Assembly (NCBI GenBank): GCA_963669155.1
Contig: OZ022587.1
Span: forward strand, 2,311,808-2,375,807
Direction: 5' to 3'
Origin: Arbacia lixula
Taxonomy: Eukaryota > Echinodermata > Echinoidea > Arbacioida > Arbaciidae
Length of the DNA: 64,000 bases
Positions 12,726-25,000 of the stretch are shown here, one piece after another (position 1 is the first letter of the stretch; each line of letters begins with the position of its first letter). The notes beneath the pieces are model-generated. The model searched no databases. It was not told where the DNA came from and was given only the letters and a program-made list of their open reading frames with translations. A program made the position numbers and the translations under genes.

Positions 12726-13990
12726 TGGCGGCCCTATTGAGGGATTTTATGAAGTCCCACAAGTATCTGCACTTGTAAGCACATTGGCTGGTTGCCTCAG
12801 TTTCTTTTCAGAATTGCGCAAGAGACTTGCCACACATATTTGCATATGGCGAAGAGGAACGAATAAGATATCTCCACTATTTTGGAGTTCTTATTGTTAA
12901 CACAAGACCCTTTGTTGAAATAATTGCTTAGGTCGTCATTGAGTTTGTGTAGATAACGTTGCTCAGATAATCAAATACAGGAAGACGCGGGCAATACACA
13001 AGCATATCGGACATATGGGGCCATGGGGCAATGGTCCTTCACTGAGAACAGTAAAGTCCTTAGACAATACAAGTTATGTCTGTACACTGCTGAAATGGGA
13101 AACTTGCCCCCTATTTTACCCCTCCCCTAACACTCGTTCTTCTCCCCCTTCCTTACTTCCTCATCTCCCCCCCCCCCCCTATTCCTCTCTCCCTCTCGCT
13201 GGCTTAGGTCCTCTTCCTCACATTGCCTTAGAATATGTCCCACAGGTTATGTGGACACTAAGTACAGGGGGTGGGGGGTCACTAAACACTTCTTTTAGCA
13301 GAGAAATTGGGGTAGGAGTACAATTTTCATTAAGAATGTGTGTATGCACTAGGATACGATGACGATGGTACCGAATTATCCAAGTTAAAGAACATTTAGC
13401 CAGTATATGGGGACGTTTAGATCCGATGCTCGTGGTCATAATGGTTGCGTGTTAAACATGTGGCGGAAGACCGATACGCGCAAAATGCTGCTTCAGCAGA
13501 CATCAAAGTTACAAATTTGAAGAGCTCTAACTATACATCATGAAATGGAATGAAATTGATTTTTGCTAACAATGTATAACATCTCATTTGGTAGCTAGTT
13601 TTTAAGAACAGTTCAGTTCCTTAGTCATGTTAGTGAGAAAGATTTTTCAAATATAAACCAATACGCAATTGAAGATAATTTAAAATCTTGGCATTTTTGT
13701 TTAAAAAAATCACATTCTCCTCAAAGATTTCACGACAATTACTCCAAGGCCAATAGGTTTGGAATCATCTTGTAGAGAGTTTATCTTATATGATGAAAAC
13801 AAATATTCCCTTCAAATTTTGAATGGCGGCCATTTTTCAAAATGGCCGCCATTGCCCTTCTGGGCAAAATTAAAGAGAGCTCAATATCCAAATTTGCTTA
13901 GATGATTTAATTATATATGTGTGCCAAATTTGGTGTTTTTTAGACAAAAGTGAACAATTATTGAGCTATGCCGCTGGATAATTAAGGTCT

Positions 13991-14001
13991 GCATTTTAAA
14001 A

Positions 14002-14050
<49 letters not shown>

Positions 14051-14230
14051 CTTTCGTTTTCTTACCACTGAATGTGAGTTAAGATGAAAACTGCCATTTA
14101 TTTTGCAATTTAACTAAGAAGCAAAAAAAGGAGGGGAAAAGAAAGTTTTAGAGAAAGAAAATAGAAGACGGGTACTTGAGAGGAAAGACGCAAAAAGAGA
14201 GAGAGGGAGAGAGAGAGAGAGAGAGTGGTA
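13991..14230. repeat. Simple repeats: (AT)n and (GA)n
   Basis: (AT)n at about 14005-14048 directly abuts the right end of element T. (GA)n at about 14196-14226 follows a purine-rich stretch. Confidence 0.85.
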
Positions 14231-14384
14231 CAGATCAAATCCCTGCAGCTATTTTTTTAGACGATGCTCATTATCCCGAGGGTTCGTTATTTCGTGAGTT
14301 TTTTTTCTAAACTGAAAGTTCATTTTCGCATGACGAACACTCTTCCATTTCCGAATAACGGACTGCAGGAATAACGAATCTTAT

Positions 14385-15510
14385 GCCCGCCAATCATCAG
14401 CATCAGACTTTGAATAATTGTGTAACTTTCTCCTGCAGTGACCTTCCTTTCAAAAGGTTTTTTAAGGCACTTACCCCTTCCCCACTTTGCCTGCTCCTAT
14501 ATAGCTTCTATGGGCCTTCTTATGTGTCGTATCGGCATGTACACCCTCACACTATACAGCGGGTACACATTCAAGCGGACATGCACCTGTCTCACTGGTA
14601 GGAATGAATTTGCTACCGTACGGGACTTTCCAGGTGATACGAGACGCAATGATCACGCACGCATCAATATCATTTTCATTACACATCACATAGCACAGCA
14701 CACACGATCATATGGCAACACGATATATACGTGTATATCATGTGTGTGGCGTTGATTTTTTTTTTACAGGGCTTATTGTTTACGGTATTTGACGAGTACA
14801 ATTTTTCACCTGCATGTGAAGCATGTGAATTTTGGCCTCACTTCCGCATTGCATGATATCATACCACCACACATGTAAATAAATCTACGTCAAACAAATG
14901 GTATAGTTGTCGTGTTGCCCTGTGATCGAACATGTGTGTGCTCTACTATGTAATATGTGATTGTACTGGTGTTGATGCGTGTACGTGATAGTTGCGTCTT
15001 ATATTGCGTGTTATGTCACTTGAATGGTCCCTTACGGTAGTAAAGTCATTCCTTCCAGTGAGACAGGTGTAAATGTCTGCGTGAGTTTATTTGCAATGTC
15101 AGTCTGCGGGGTGTACATGGTGCGAGGGGTGCCGATACGAAAGACCAGGGCCTAGAGAAGCCAGAAGCAACTTGGGGAAAGGGTAAGTGCCTCATGATAA
15201 AAAACAGCTCTCGAAAGGAAGGTGATGCAGACACATTTAGATTGTTTTTAATAGCTGGTCTTGCAGCATAATCACTACCTTTTTTATAGACATGATAGAG
15301 AGGGTTGTCATTTCGCATTCAACGACAAACACCAATCTTATTATTCAAGTTGTAAGCAAGAACTGTATATCAATGCTGTTAAATGTACACACAATGTTCA
15401 GGTTATATTGGTTTGCGTGATGTAATGTGTGATAAAAACAGGTATTTATCTTTTTTTACCCAAAAGGGTCTTACTTGAGTCTGATGCTGATGATTGGAGC
15501 TCAGAAAGTC
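14385..15510. repeat. Large imperfect palindrome (arms about 380-600 bp)
   Basis: The left arm (14385-14760) aligns with the reverse complement of 15510-14930. Shared words include CAATCATCAGCATCAGACT, ACCTGTCTCACTGG and TCGTATCGGCA. The axis is near 14,900. It lies upstream of copy B and between the two divergent genes, so it may be the junction of an old inverted duplication, with element T later inserted on the A side. Confidence 0.7.
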
Positions 15511-15827
15511 AGAAGGGGGAGGGTGGTTGGGCGAACGAATGAGCCAGCAGAATAAATAAGCATTATCTTAAACATCCAGCATGAGATAAAGGCTTATGTT
15601 TGCTACATACCTCTCTTCTCTTCATTTCTCACTTCCATTTCTTTATCTTATACTCTCTATGATTTATAACGCAGTCATAACACCATAACCTTCAGAGGGG
15701 GGGGGGGGGGGCGGGGGGTCAATCATAATGTTTTTTATTGAAATCGTACACCTCCTTTTTTTTCATTTTCTTCGCTGAAAATCCCATAGATCTGACAGAG
15801 AGGCTGTTCTCCTGTACAACCGTTACC
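15511..15827 (+). promoter_or_regulatory. Proximal upstream region of copy B
   Basis: From about 15715 to the ATG this sequence aligns with the region upstream of copy A's ATG (conserved CCCATAG, and TGTACAACCGTTACCATGG). A poly-G tract lies at about 15697-15718. It probably holds the promoter or 5' UTR of B; CCCATAG at 15783-15789 could be a UTR splice acceptor. No TATA box is convincing. Confidence 0.35.
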
Positions 15828-15878
15828 ATGGCAGCACACCACTTTAAAGCATACCTACGGATTGTTACCAATGCCTTG
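15828..15878 (+). CDS. Copy B exon 1: signal peptide
   Basis: The ATG is in ACCATGG context. It encodes MAAHHFKAYLRIVTNAL and ends in phase 0 at a GTTAGTATC donor (A instead has GTAAGTATC). With exon 2's LIGVLRG it gives a basic-then-hydrophobic signal sequence. Confidence 0.74.
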
Positions 15879-18800
15879 GTTAGTATCAATTAGGAGAAAG
15901 AAGGCTACATTTCATACTTCACGTCTATATTTTTCAATTGCACTGAAAATAATGTGCTCCTCTGTCTCTTCTTCGTTTTCGATTTCTCATCCTATTCATT
16001 AGATTCAACACATTATCATAAACATCACAGCTTGTACACAAGATTTATTTAGTTATGATGATCGTGGAGCATACGCAAATGAGGAAAAAACATGGATTGT
16101 GAGTTGATAAAATTAGCAGCTAAACCGGCTAGTATGGTTCCTTTCTCATTATTAATCATAATGGTAAACACTTGACTGGACATTAATATAGTTTGTAGGT
16201 ACATCTTTTCAAATTATTTCGCTTAGCTCATTGGAGTGCTTCGGGGGCAAACAGCGACAGTGACTGGGCCAGCGGGAGGAGCCATAGAGGCAGCCCAAGA
16301 TGCTGTCTTCACTTGTGTGGTGACAGGTGTAGAGTCACCAAGCTACGTATGGAATGATCAGTCAGTGGATCCTGCACAACAACTTTTTATCGCTGGAGCT
16401 CCCTTCTTTGGCACTATACCGAAATACAGCAACTTTGAGTCGTCCCCACCAGGAGACGTCATGAACATCACCGATGCAGCTGTCGAGGATGAGGGCCAAT
16501 ACAATTGTGCGCTATCAGGAGCCACTAGTGACCCTATAGATTTTAAAGTAGAAGGTGCGTACATTTCCCACTGTGATAATGATCTGGTCATTATCAAAGA
16601 AGTGAGAGGCATCTTACAACGTATCATGTTAATATAGAGATTTATGATACCAAGAAAAAAAATAAAGGAGTTGACAAATGTTAAAAAAGGGCCAACATTT
16701 TGCAACAAAAAACACCATGCAGGCGTAAATTGGGAACTTTTTCTCAAATGTATAATAAGAAATATAGCACACAATCAATCACAGTCATGTAGTTCCCCTT
16801 TTCAAGTTCTCAGTATTGGAAAAGGCAACTTCTAATGTCAGTAGTCATCATGGAAGCATTATTCTCGCACAACTTTCATTTGTGCAACCTTTGAGGTGTG
16901 TTCTGAAAGCTGCAGAACAAAATCTGATGTACTTTTTATTTGACTTGAATCCTTCTTAAAACAACCACTAATTGATCAATTTAAGGTTGATTGATTTATG
17001 ATTGGTTCAGTAAAGTAGATGTGGAAATCAACTTCTTTTGTGCCAGACAAACACGCTGCTCAATGGGAATCGTGTGTTTTACAACAGTTACAAGCTGGAT
17101 TCAACTGCCTCCGCTTGAAAAGGAGCTTGCATTAAACGCAGTCTACATATATGATCTATTCTGCACTTTCAGATACTAAGATGTATACATGCAGATAGTT
17201 ATTCAACCATATTGTTTCGTTATGAAATGATAATTGTCTACGTTGTGTTGTGTTTTGATATCTGCAGTTGAATCTACTCTAAACCCGACATGGCCCGATA
17301 ACCCACTGCGTGCTGGTACCTTGTATACAGCTGTGTGTGAAGTTGTTGGTAGCAGACCCCAGCTAGACATAGCATGGACCGTCAACGATATGGCCCTGGA
17401 TGAGACTCCTGTTGTTACCAATCCTGACAACGCCAACCCAGACCTGTCTGACACAACAAGTGTAGTCACGTTTACAGCAACCCCAGCAATGAACGGCCAG
17501 GATCTGAAGTGCACAACCAGTGGACATGTGGTTACGAGTCTCAACAGAGAAACAACTACACAGCTCAATGTTGAATGTAAGTGTGGTCTCCCCGACTTGT
17601 TTCATTGATGAATGGTACATGTACAGTATGTATGAGATGGCAAGTAGTCAAACATTACACAGGGGCTCAGGGAGACGTAGCCCTCGTGATGAAAAAAAAG
17701 CCTGGTAGATCACTAAAAGCTCCTGGGAACATTTGCCCTCTCGCACAATTGTTGTCTTTTGCACAGTGTCTTTTATACAGTGTGCGTTCATAAGCCCCCG
17801 AACTAAGCATGTACTTGATGGCAAGGAAATTATGACTGCTATAATGAGGAACGAAGGGGAAATGCGAAGATTATTGCGATTACCATTACTGACTGTACAG
17901 TAGAGTACATGTACATGTAACAGTATTGTACATCATACAGCATACATTCGTTCAAAGTAGTGTACATGTAGTTGTTATCATGGCAGGTACATTTCACTGT
18001 AGTATAGTTTGTAGCCGTTCATGTCATGCTGTACTATGATGCCGTTAATGCTTAATTAGCACATCAAAATCAATTTTGGGAACGATTTCAATCCGATGTT
18101 TCGTTGTTTTATATAATTCCTACAGATGCTCCCACGAGTGAGACAGCCACTATCAAAGTTGTTACTACTAATGAAGAAGATAATCAGCTGCGTGTAACCT
18201 GTCAAGTCTCAGCTTTTGATAACGGTGTAGACCCTGCTAATCCTGCCATCAACAATTACACCATCTACGCAGGATCTGAGCAGATTCACTGTTCTACCAC
18301 AGACAACTCTGTTCTGGTGCCTATCCCAGAAAATGTTACTGACTACAAGTGCAGTGCTAGCAATGATCTGGGCACTATAGAGTCTAAAGCTGTCAACTAC
18401 GAGCCAGGACGTAAGTGCCTTTTCTACTTTCTATTCATGACCTGTTTTTGTGCAGGTGGCTGTTTTTTTATATCACTGTAAACGTATATTTCGCGGTGCC
18501 CCAAATTTTGCAAATGAAGTGCAGACCAGAAAAGTAAAAATAGGCAAAAATGTTGACGGACGTTGATAATTGTGTCCAGCGCGTATTAAGCGTTAATGCG
18601 TGCTAGCTGGTATACAAAATGCTAAAAATGCGGACTATACTGTGCATTGTAATTGTAAGTGCCTAGTTACAGTAGATACATGTAGGCGTAGTACATCTCT
18701 ATGTTATACAAAGATATTTCAATGGTCAATATTAGGATGCCACAAACTATGCACTGTCTCCACTGGGCCTACATGTAGACATCTACCAAAGATGTTGAGC

Positions 18801-19024
18801 TACAAGAAAACAAAAAAATTATCAAGTGCAAGTATTATATGTACGAGTATCATCAGCCTTCTCTGCTGTACCCACACAGTTGTGAAACATGCACATTTTG
18901 GTATGAACATCATCTGACACAGTTTCCAAATTATGTCCATTTCGGGTACAAGTGGGAAAGTAGAATTTACATGTAAAGCGCACAGAGAGTGTTTACACTA
19001 TTGTGCGCTATAGAAATATATACA

Positions 19025-19064
<40 letters not shown>

Positions 19065-22000
19065 CAATATTATTATCATAAATAATAATATTATTATTGC
19101 TATTATTATCAATATTATTATTATTATTATTATTATTAATAATATTATTATTATCATTATTATAAAGGGATGCATGACAGCAGCGCATGTTGGGGGTATT
19201 GGTTGGCTGGCTGGTTTGCTGGAAGGACAGGGGGACAGTTACACTGGGGCTCAGGGGCTCAGGCAGAACTGCCCCCCACAGTGCCAAGAACTGCCACTGA
19301 GAATAGTGATGTATCCTCAATGCGGTATAATGCATCATATGTTTTCAGGCTGTTTCTGATATCAGGCATGAAAAGTAGCCCTCGTAAAAGATATATGTTA
19401 TTTTTCCTTGGGCTGTATAATTCACAATGCAACATTACTGAAAAAGAGTCACTTGTCCAGACCAGCAGGCTAGCATTTCAGATTGCTTGCCCTCCAGTTC
19501 GTAAGGAGTAAAATTTGTGTAATTGACATAGCTGAAATAAAAAGAATGTCTTCAAGCTTGAATGGATAGCAGTAATTGTACTTTATCATTCAGCACCTAT
19601 TTTCTAAACATTTCTTGCTGTTTTGATCCTGAAATGTTTCAAGAGAAGATGCCCCATCTAACACCAAGAGTACAACATCTAATCAAGTGAACAATGTATT
19701 TTGGTTAGCTCAGTTTGAGGAGTCTTTGTTTCACTGTTGACTGAACGTAAGTACAGTAATATACAAAATATTAGATCAAGACTGTTGTCTATAAATTGAT
19801 ATGAATGAGAGAAGGGGGGAAGAGAGAGAGAGAGAGAAGAAAGGTGACGAGATAGGTAGAAAAGAAAGACAGACGCAGAGCGATGGGAGAGGGGGAGGGA
19901 GCATAGAGAGAAGTCGAAAAACTATAGCGACATACATTGTTGATGCCACATTATGAAGTGGATAATGATATGTGCATGTATGACATGTGACCTTTAACCT
20001 TTTTTTAATTTTAGCAAGCGAGTTTAATGGCAGTAGTTACATAATCCACCAATCAGAAATCGTCTTTCACGACGGAAAGTGTTTTAAGTGTTGGAGGGAC
20101 ATTCCATGCAACTGGTCATGAGATTGATGCATTTAAAAAAGAAAAAGTTACCGAAAATGAGTGATATGAACTGGGAAAAACCTAACACACGCGTGAGCCA
20201 CAAAATAGTTGCAATGTTGAGTACTTGCAGAAAATCATAAATCATGGCGGCTATATCAGGCATAAAGATTCGAGTACAAAGTGGCAATAATGATACCCAA
20301 TTCACTCACTCACATAGAACAGGACTTTATCACATTTTCTTTCATATCTTTCACGTTTGTTTCCTTCCTTTAATAAAAGAGGCAGTGAAGCGTTTTACCT
20401 ATATGTGCCTATGTGTGTGGTGTTTTGGTAAACATTTCATTCAATGATTTCGTATCCCCTTCTTTCAGAATAAAATAAAGATAAAATAATAAAATGTCAT
20501 AACCTATAAATTACACTTTAAATTGATATGTTCAATCTCAGTCATCATCTTCCCTATATATATTTTTAACTTCATTGTATGTTGTGGTCTTCACATCCAT
20601 TATTTTTTTTTAATTAAACAACTGAAACATTTTTTTTTAAATAATTAAATAAATTTGGGGTTTACAACGTACGTATTCCTAATACTAGTCCATCAGGGAT
20701 GTGTATGATGCATGAAATCCTAGAATGATGGAATCGGGGCATCTGCTTCTGCTTCTCCTCCTCGTCACACACGCCGCGCCCACAGAGCTGGAGGGGGAAC
20801 TTCGCGCCTCTCTCCGCTCCCTCCTCTCCTCTCCCGCCCGCCCATTCCCCCAGAGACTCCTGTCACTGCGCCGACGAGATTAGGAGGAGGGATGCGGTCC
20901 CACGATGATGGAGTCTCCGCATCCGGCAGTCAGGACTCGCATGTGTCATGTGGGTGCCCTTGTTTCTACCATCCCATATTTCTTTTATTTTCTTTCATTC
21001 AAACAGCTACTACGACACACCCTCCGAATACAGGTATGTCAATTTTCGTTGTCATGAGTTCAAGATAAAGACATTTATAACTATTTAGCCCATTTACATC
21101 TTTTCCATACATTTTTAAAGTTTCAACCCTTATTTTATATTTCATATTTTATATTTATGCATTCCGAGGAATGCAAAGAGCACTGTGGATTTGAAATGGT
21201 CTGTGGTCACATATCTTTCTCTCCGGCAGGCATGGTGGGGGGGGGGGGGGGGGATTACATTGCTGTTTAATTGTTATGGGGTGGGAAGGGGCTGATCTAT
21301 CATTACCAAGGGCGATTAAATGCGCAGAATTCTTTTAAAGGGTTGACCATAGGCTTATGAGGCTAGTTCATTTTCATGCAAGAATCGATATCATGTTTAT
21401 CTCTCATTGCCAGACCTGTAAATTCCGCTGGGGGAGTATTGGTGCATTTTCAAATTGTTTTGTCCAAGTTCAAAATTTCTTCTAAAAGATCCATTCTTGA
21501 TTAAATGTTTACCACTTACAAACCTAAAAAAGTGTCACTTTGCATGGGGTAGGGGTGGGGGGTGGAAGATTGTTTGGACCAGAATAGGAGCAATTAAGAC
21601 CTCAAACAGGGCCGTCGATCCTCCTTGTCTTGGCTAGGGGGTATGCGGGGTAAAACAGCCATCCGCAGCCTCCGTAGCCAGCTTTTTGGAATGGGGGAGG
21701 GGGGCGGGCAAGACACACTAATTTCGCATTAAATGGTTATGTGTATTTATTTATATATACATATATGTGGGAGGATCCAGCTTTCGCCAATAGGGGGGGG
21801 GGGGGTGGATACAAATTGAATTCCACATGGATAATGATAAGAAACATTAATTGTTATTGCTATTATCATTTTTGTTACTGTCATTAACATTGTTATTATC
21901 ATTTACCACCAATATACTTTATTATCATCGTTTTTTATCATGATCATCATTAATATTATCGTTATTTTCATTATTATAACCAGCAGAAGCTGTTAAATAA

Positions 22001-25000
22001 TGACACCCCCTCATCCCCCCCCCCCCCCCTTAAAAAAGTTCCCCGTATCTGGAGGTTATTCACGGATCACCAACACATAGTCCCCAACATTCTTAATCCA
22101 TTCGCTCAGGCAGTAATTGCTCAGATAAAATACACATGTACCATCTTCTCCTGAGGTTATTATTGCATAATGTCCTATTATTACAACACCGTTTTTTCAG
22201 TTTCGGAAAAAAGAACCTTATTTCATTTTCTGACTAACGAACCTGTTTACATTTTCGGACTAACAAACCTTCGGAATAACGAACCTTTGGAATAACGAAT
22301 GTTGCCCGTTCTTTTGACACATTCATGTGAAAGTATTCATAATCCAGAAAATATATTTAGATACACATACCGATAAGCACTTCTCATTTGATTTATAGAT
22401 ACATGTCAATATAATCAGCTGACATTTGTAAGCTTACTATTTTGCTAACCTTAGATCTCATTTGCATTGCTAAGTGATATATGCTTCTGATTTATACTAA
22501 CAAAGCAGAGCTCTTCACAAGTGGACCAGGTTCAACCGCAACTCCTACTGGTAGGTGTATAATCTCAACAGAAAAACATACATTTCTTCATAATCTACAT
22601 TCCTATTGTTTTCGAAAACTTGCAAGTCTCGTTACCCAGTTTAGCTGCGTAATTTTATAGGGATTGTACATCCTAAAATTAAGGTCATTTTAATTAATTC
22701 AGAAAGATGTAAGAAACATGTTAGTGAAGGTTTGACGAAAATTTGTCAGCAGATGGTTATGATTGTTTTAAGATTTGATTTCTGTGACGTCACGTACGAG
22801 GTGCTCTCTTATAATTTATGTACTTCTTTTTCCATTAATTACCTTCTTTCTGTTCTTTGAAGGAATACATTCTTTTCAGTGGTATGTGAGTAAAAGCGTG
22901 TGTCTAATGATAGATCAAACGTACAGTTGAAATGATAAATATCCTTTTGAGAAAATTGACATTTTCCACACAAAAAAATGCACTTCATTATAAAGGAGCG
23001 CACCTCGCTTGTGACGTCACAAAATCAAAACTTTACAATATAATAAATTTGTATGGCTTTGACCGCTTTTCATCAAACTTTCACTAACATGTTTCTGTCA
23101 TGTTTCTACTTTTAGCAAAACCAACTTAATTTCAGGGTGGACTCTCCTTTAAAGGCCTATTCAGGTTTCTGTATGTTATCAGTGCATCGTTATTATGCTT
23201 TGACTTTCAATTTGTTTGGACATAGTTGGAATAATTTCGTCATCACATGATTTTTATGTTTGAAGACTTACTCACTACATCAATTTCATGAATCACTTAA
23301 AGCTAATAAATTAACAAAGATTGATAGGCTGTCCATGATTTGGAAGTTCGCTGAAAAGCTTCAGTTCAATAATAAAAAAAGAGTTTTTGAAGCATGAACA
23401 TATTCGTGCTATTATAAAAGTCAAATCCTTGTGAAAAATTGTAAATATCACATTCTTTGTCCCAAATTGTTATGAAAATCACTGTAAAGCCCAATAAAGT
23501 GTTGTCATCTTGTAGAGAGTTTTACGCACTTTAATACCTCATATGTGGTGACAAAAGGATCCATTCAAGTGGTATCCATAACATTTGTCAATATTACTTT
23601 TCCGAGACAGATAATTTGAGACAATCCATGTCTGGTGGATACCAAAGTGGAAATTTTCTCTTTGGGTTCTATATACAAAATTCGTTTTCTTTACACATGC
23701 ATTGAATGTACAAATCCAAACACGGTAAAATGATTTACTGGGCATCCACACGGACAATATACAAGGTATTTCAACAGCACTAAGTTGTATTTCTACATTG
23801 TACTAAGCTGTATGTGAACTTAGCTCTGTGGCTGTTGTCCTCACCGAGCTAGAAACCCCTTCTTTTGTTTACTTTGACGTACTGCCTTCACACGTGTACA
23901 CAAACAACAATGAATTTTCACTATTACTACGTTTGTATTTCTCTATTCACAGACAGAGTGTCCCACTTGCAAATGTCATGAAACGCGACATGAATCTATA
24001 GTATACCCTAGCGATAACGTGAATGAAATCTCACAGTCATAGTTTCACGAACATGTTCAGGAAAATTGAAACCTTTGAACCACAGCGAGCATTGTCTACA
24101 TTCATAACCGTATTGTCCCCTTGAACAGTGCGCGATGAAGGCATTGATTCCATCGAACGCATGCACTGTGGAGTAGCGCATAATGTTCTACGGTCTCTGG
24201 GCTACATAGGTTTTGGACGACCAGAAACCTCCTCAAAATATAACGATCGCTATAATTTCGCTTGAAGTAAATTTCCAGTTCTGTTATTGGGCGGATAGTT
24301 CCAATGCAGTACTTCTTCCGTTTTCCTTGTGTGTGTGTGTGGGGGGGGGGGGGGGGGGTGACCTGCAAAATGGACACCCTGTCTTTAAATACGGTAATTC
24401 TTAAAAGTGTACAAAGCACTTGTTATTTTTTATGTTAAATATTGTCGTATTAATAATCTAATCAATGTTTATATAAATACAGTTATAAATTTAATTATAT
24501 AAAGGTGCACAAGATGATTCTGTGCAATGCTGTGGTCTGACCCCTGGTGCTATAGCAGGCATGGTCGTCTTGGCGGTTCTTCTTACTATCTCTGTTTGCA
24601 TCAATGTCGTACTATTCGTGTTATGGAGAAGAGACTTTAATACGCAAGGTTTGTCAGTTCTCTTGCTTTTACATTTTCAGACAGCCTCCTAATTTCTACT
24701 TGCATCGAGACTCAAAATTCAAATAATATTTAATAGTGCAATGAACGGTCTGTCACCACGAAACACAGAAGGAACGAACTGACCACGAATGTTCTCGTCT
24801 CCCTCGGCTCATTGAAGCATTGTCTATTGACCAATTTCTGTTATACGTCATATTAGTAACGAGTTCTAGTTGAAAGCCTAGCATGCAAGGTATGCGGCAA
24901 TCATATGACAAATCGTGTCTCCCGAACATAACTTGGATTTATATAGCAACGGCACACATATGTAATTCATATATCGCGGACAATGTGCAAATACAATATT

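Larger units (their letters stand above)
9880..13990. mobile_element. Element T copy 1 (4.1 kb, about 550-bp terminal inverted repeats)
   Basis: The left arm (about 9880-10475) and right arm (about 13420-13990) are inverted copies of each other, with outer ends around TCCAGCGGCATAGCTC. The interior matches 41940-39370 inverted (element T copy 2) and 46920-45390 inverted (copy 3), so this is a dispersed mobile element. It sits between receptor copies A and B. The interior has scattered stops; a decayed coding trace at about 12725-12870 (plus) resembles a trace on the minus strand of copy 3 (motif SELRKRLATHI v KELRRRLAMHI). I cannot assign a superfamily. Confidence 0.72.

Noticed and set aside
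19003-19359. Open frames over the TTA repeat (poly-Ile, poly-Asn)
   Set aside because: These are translations of a microsatellite.
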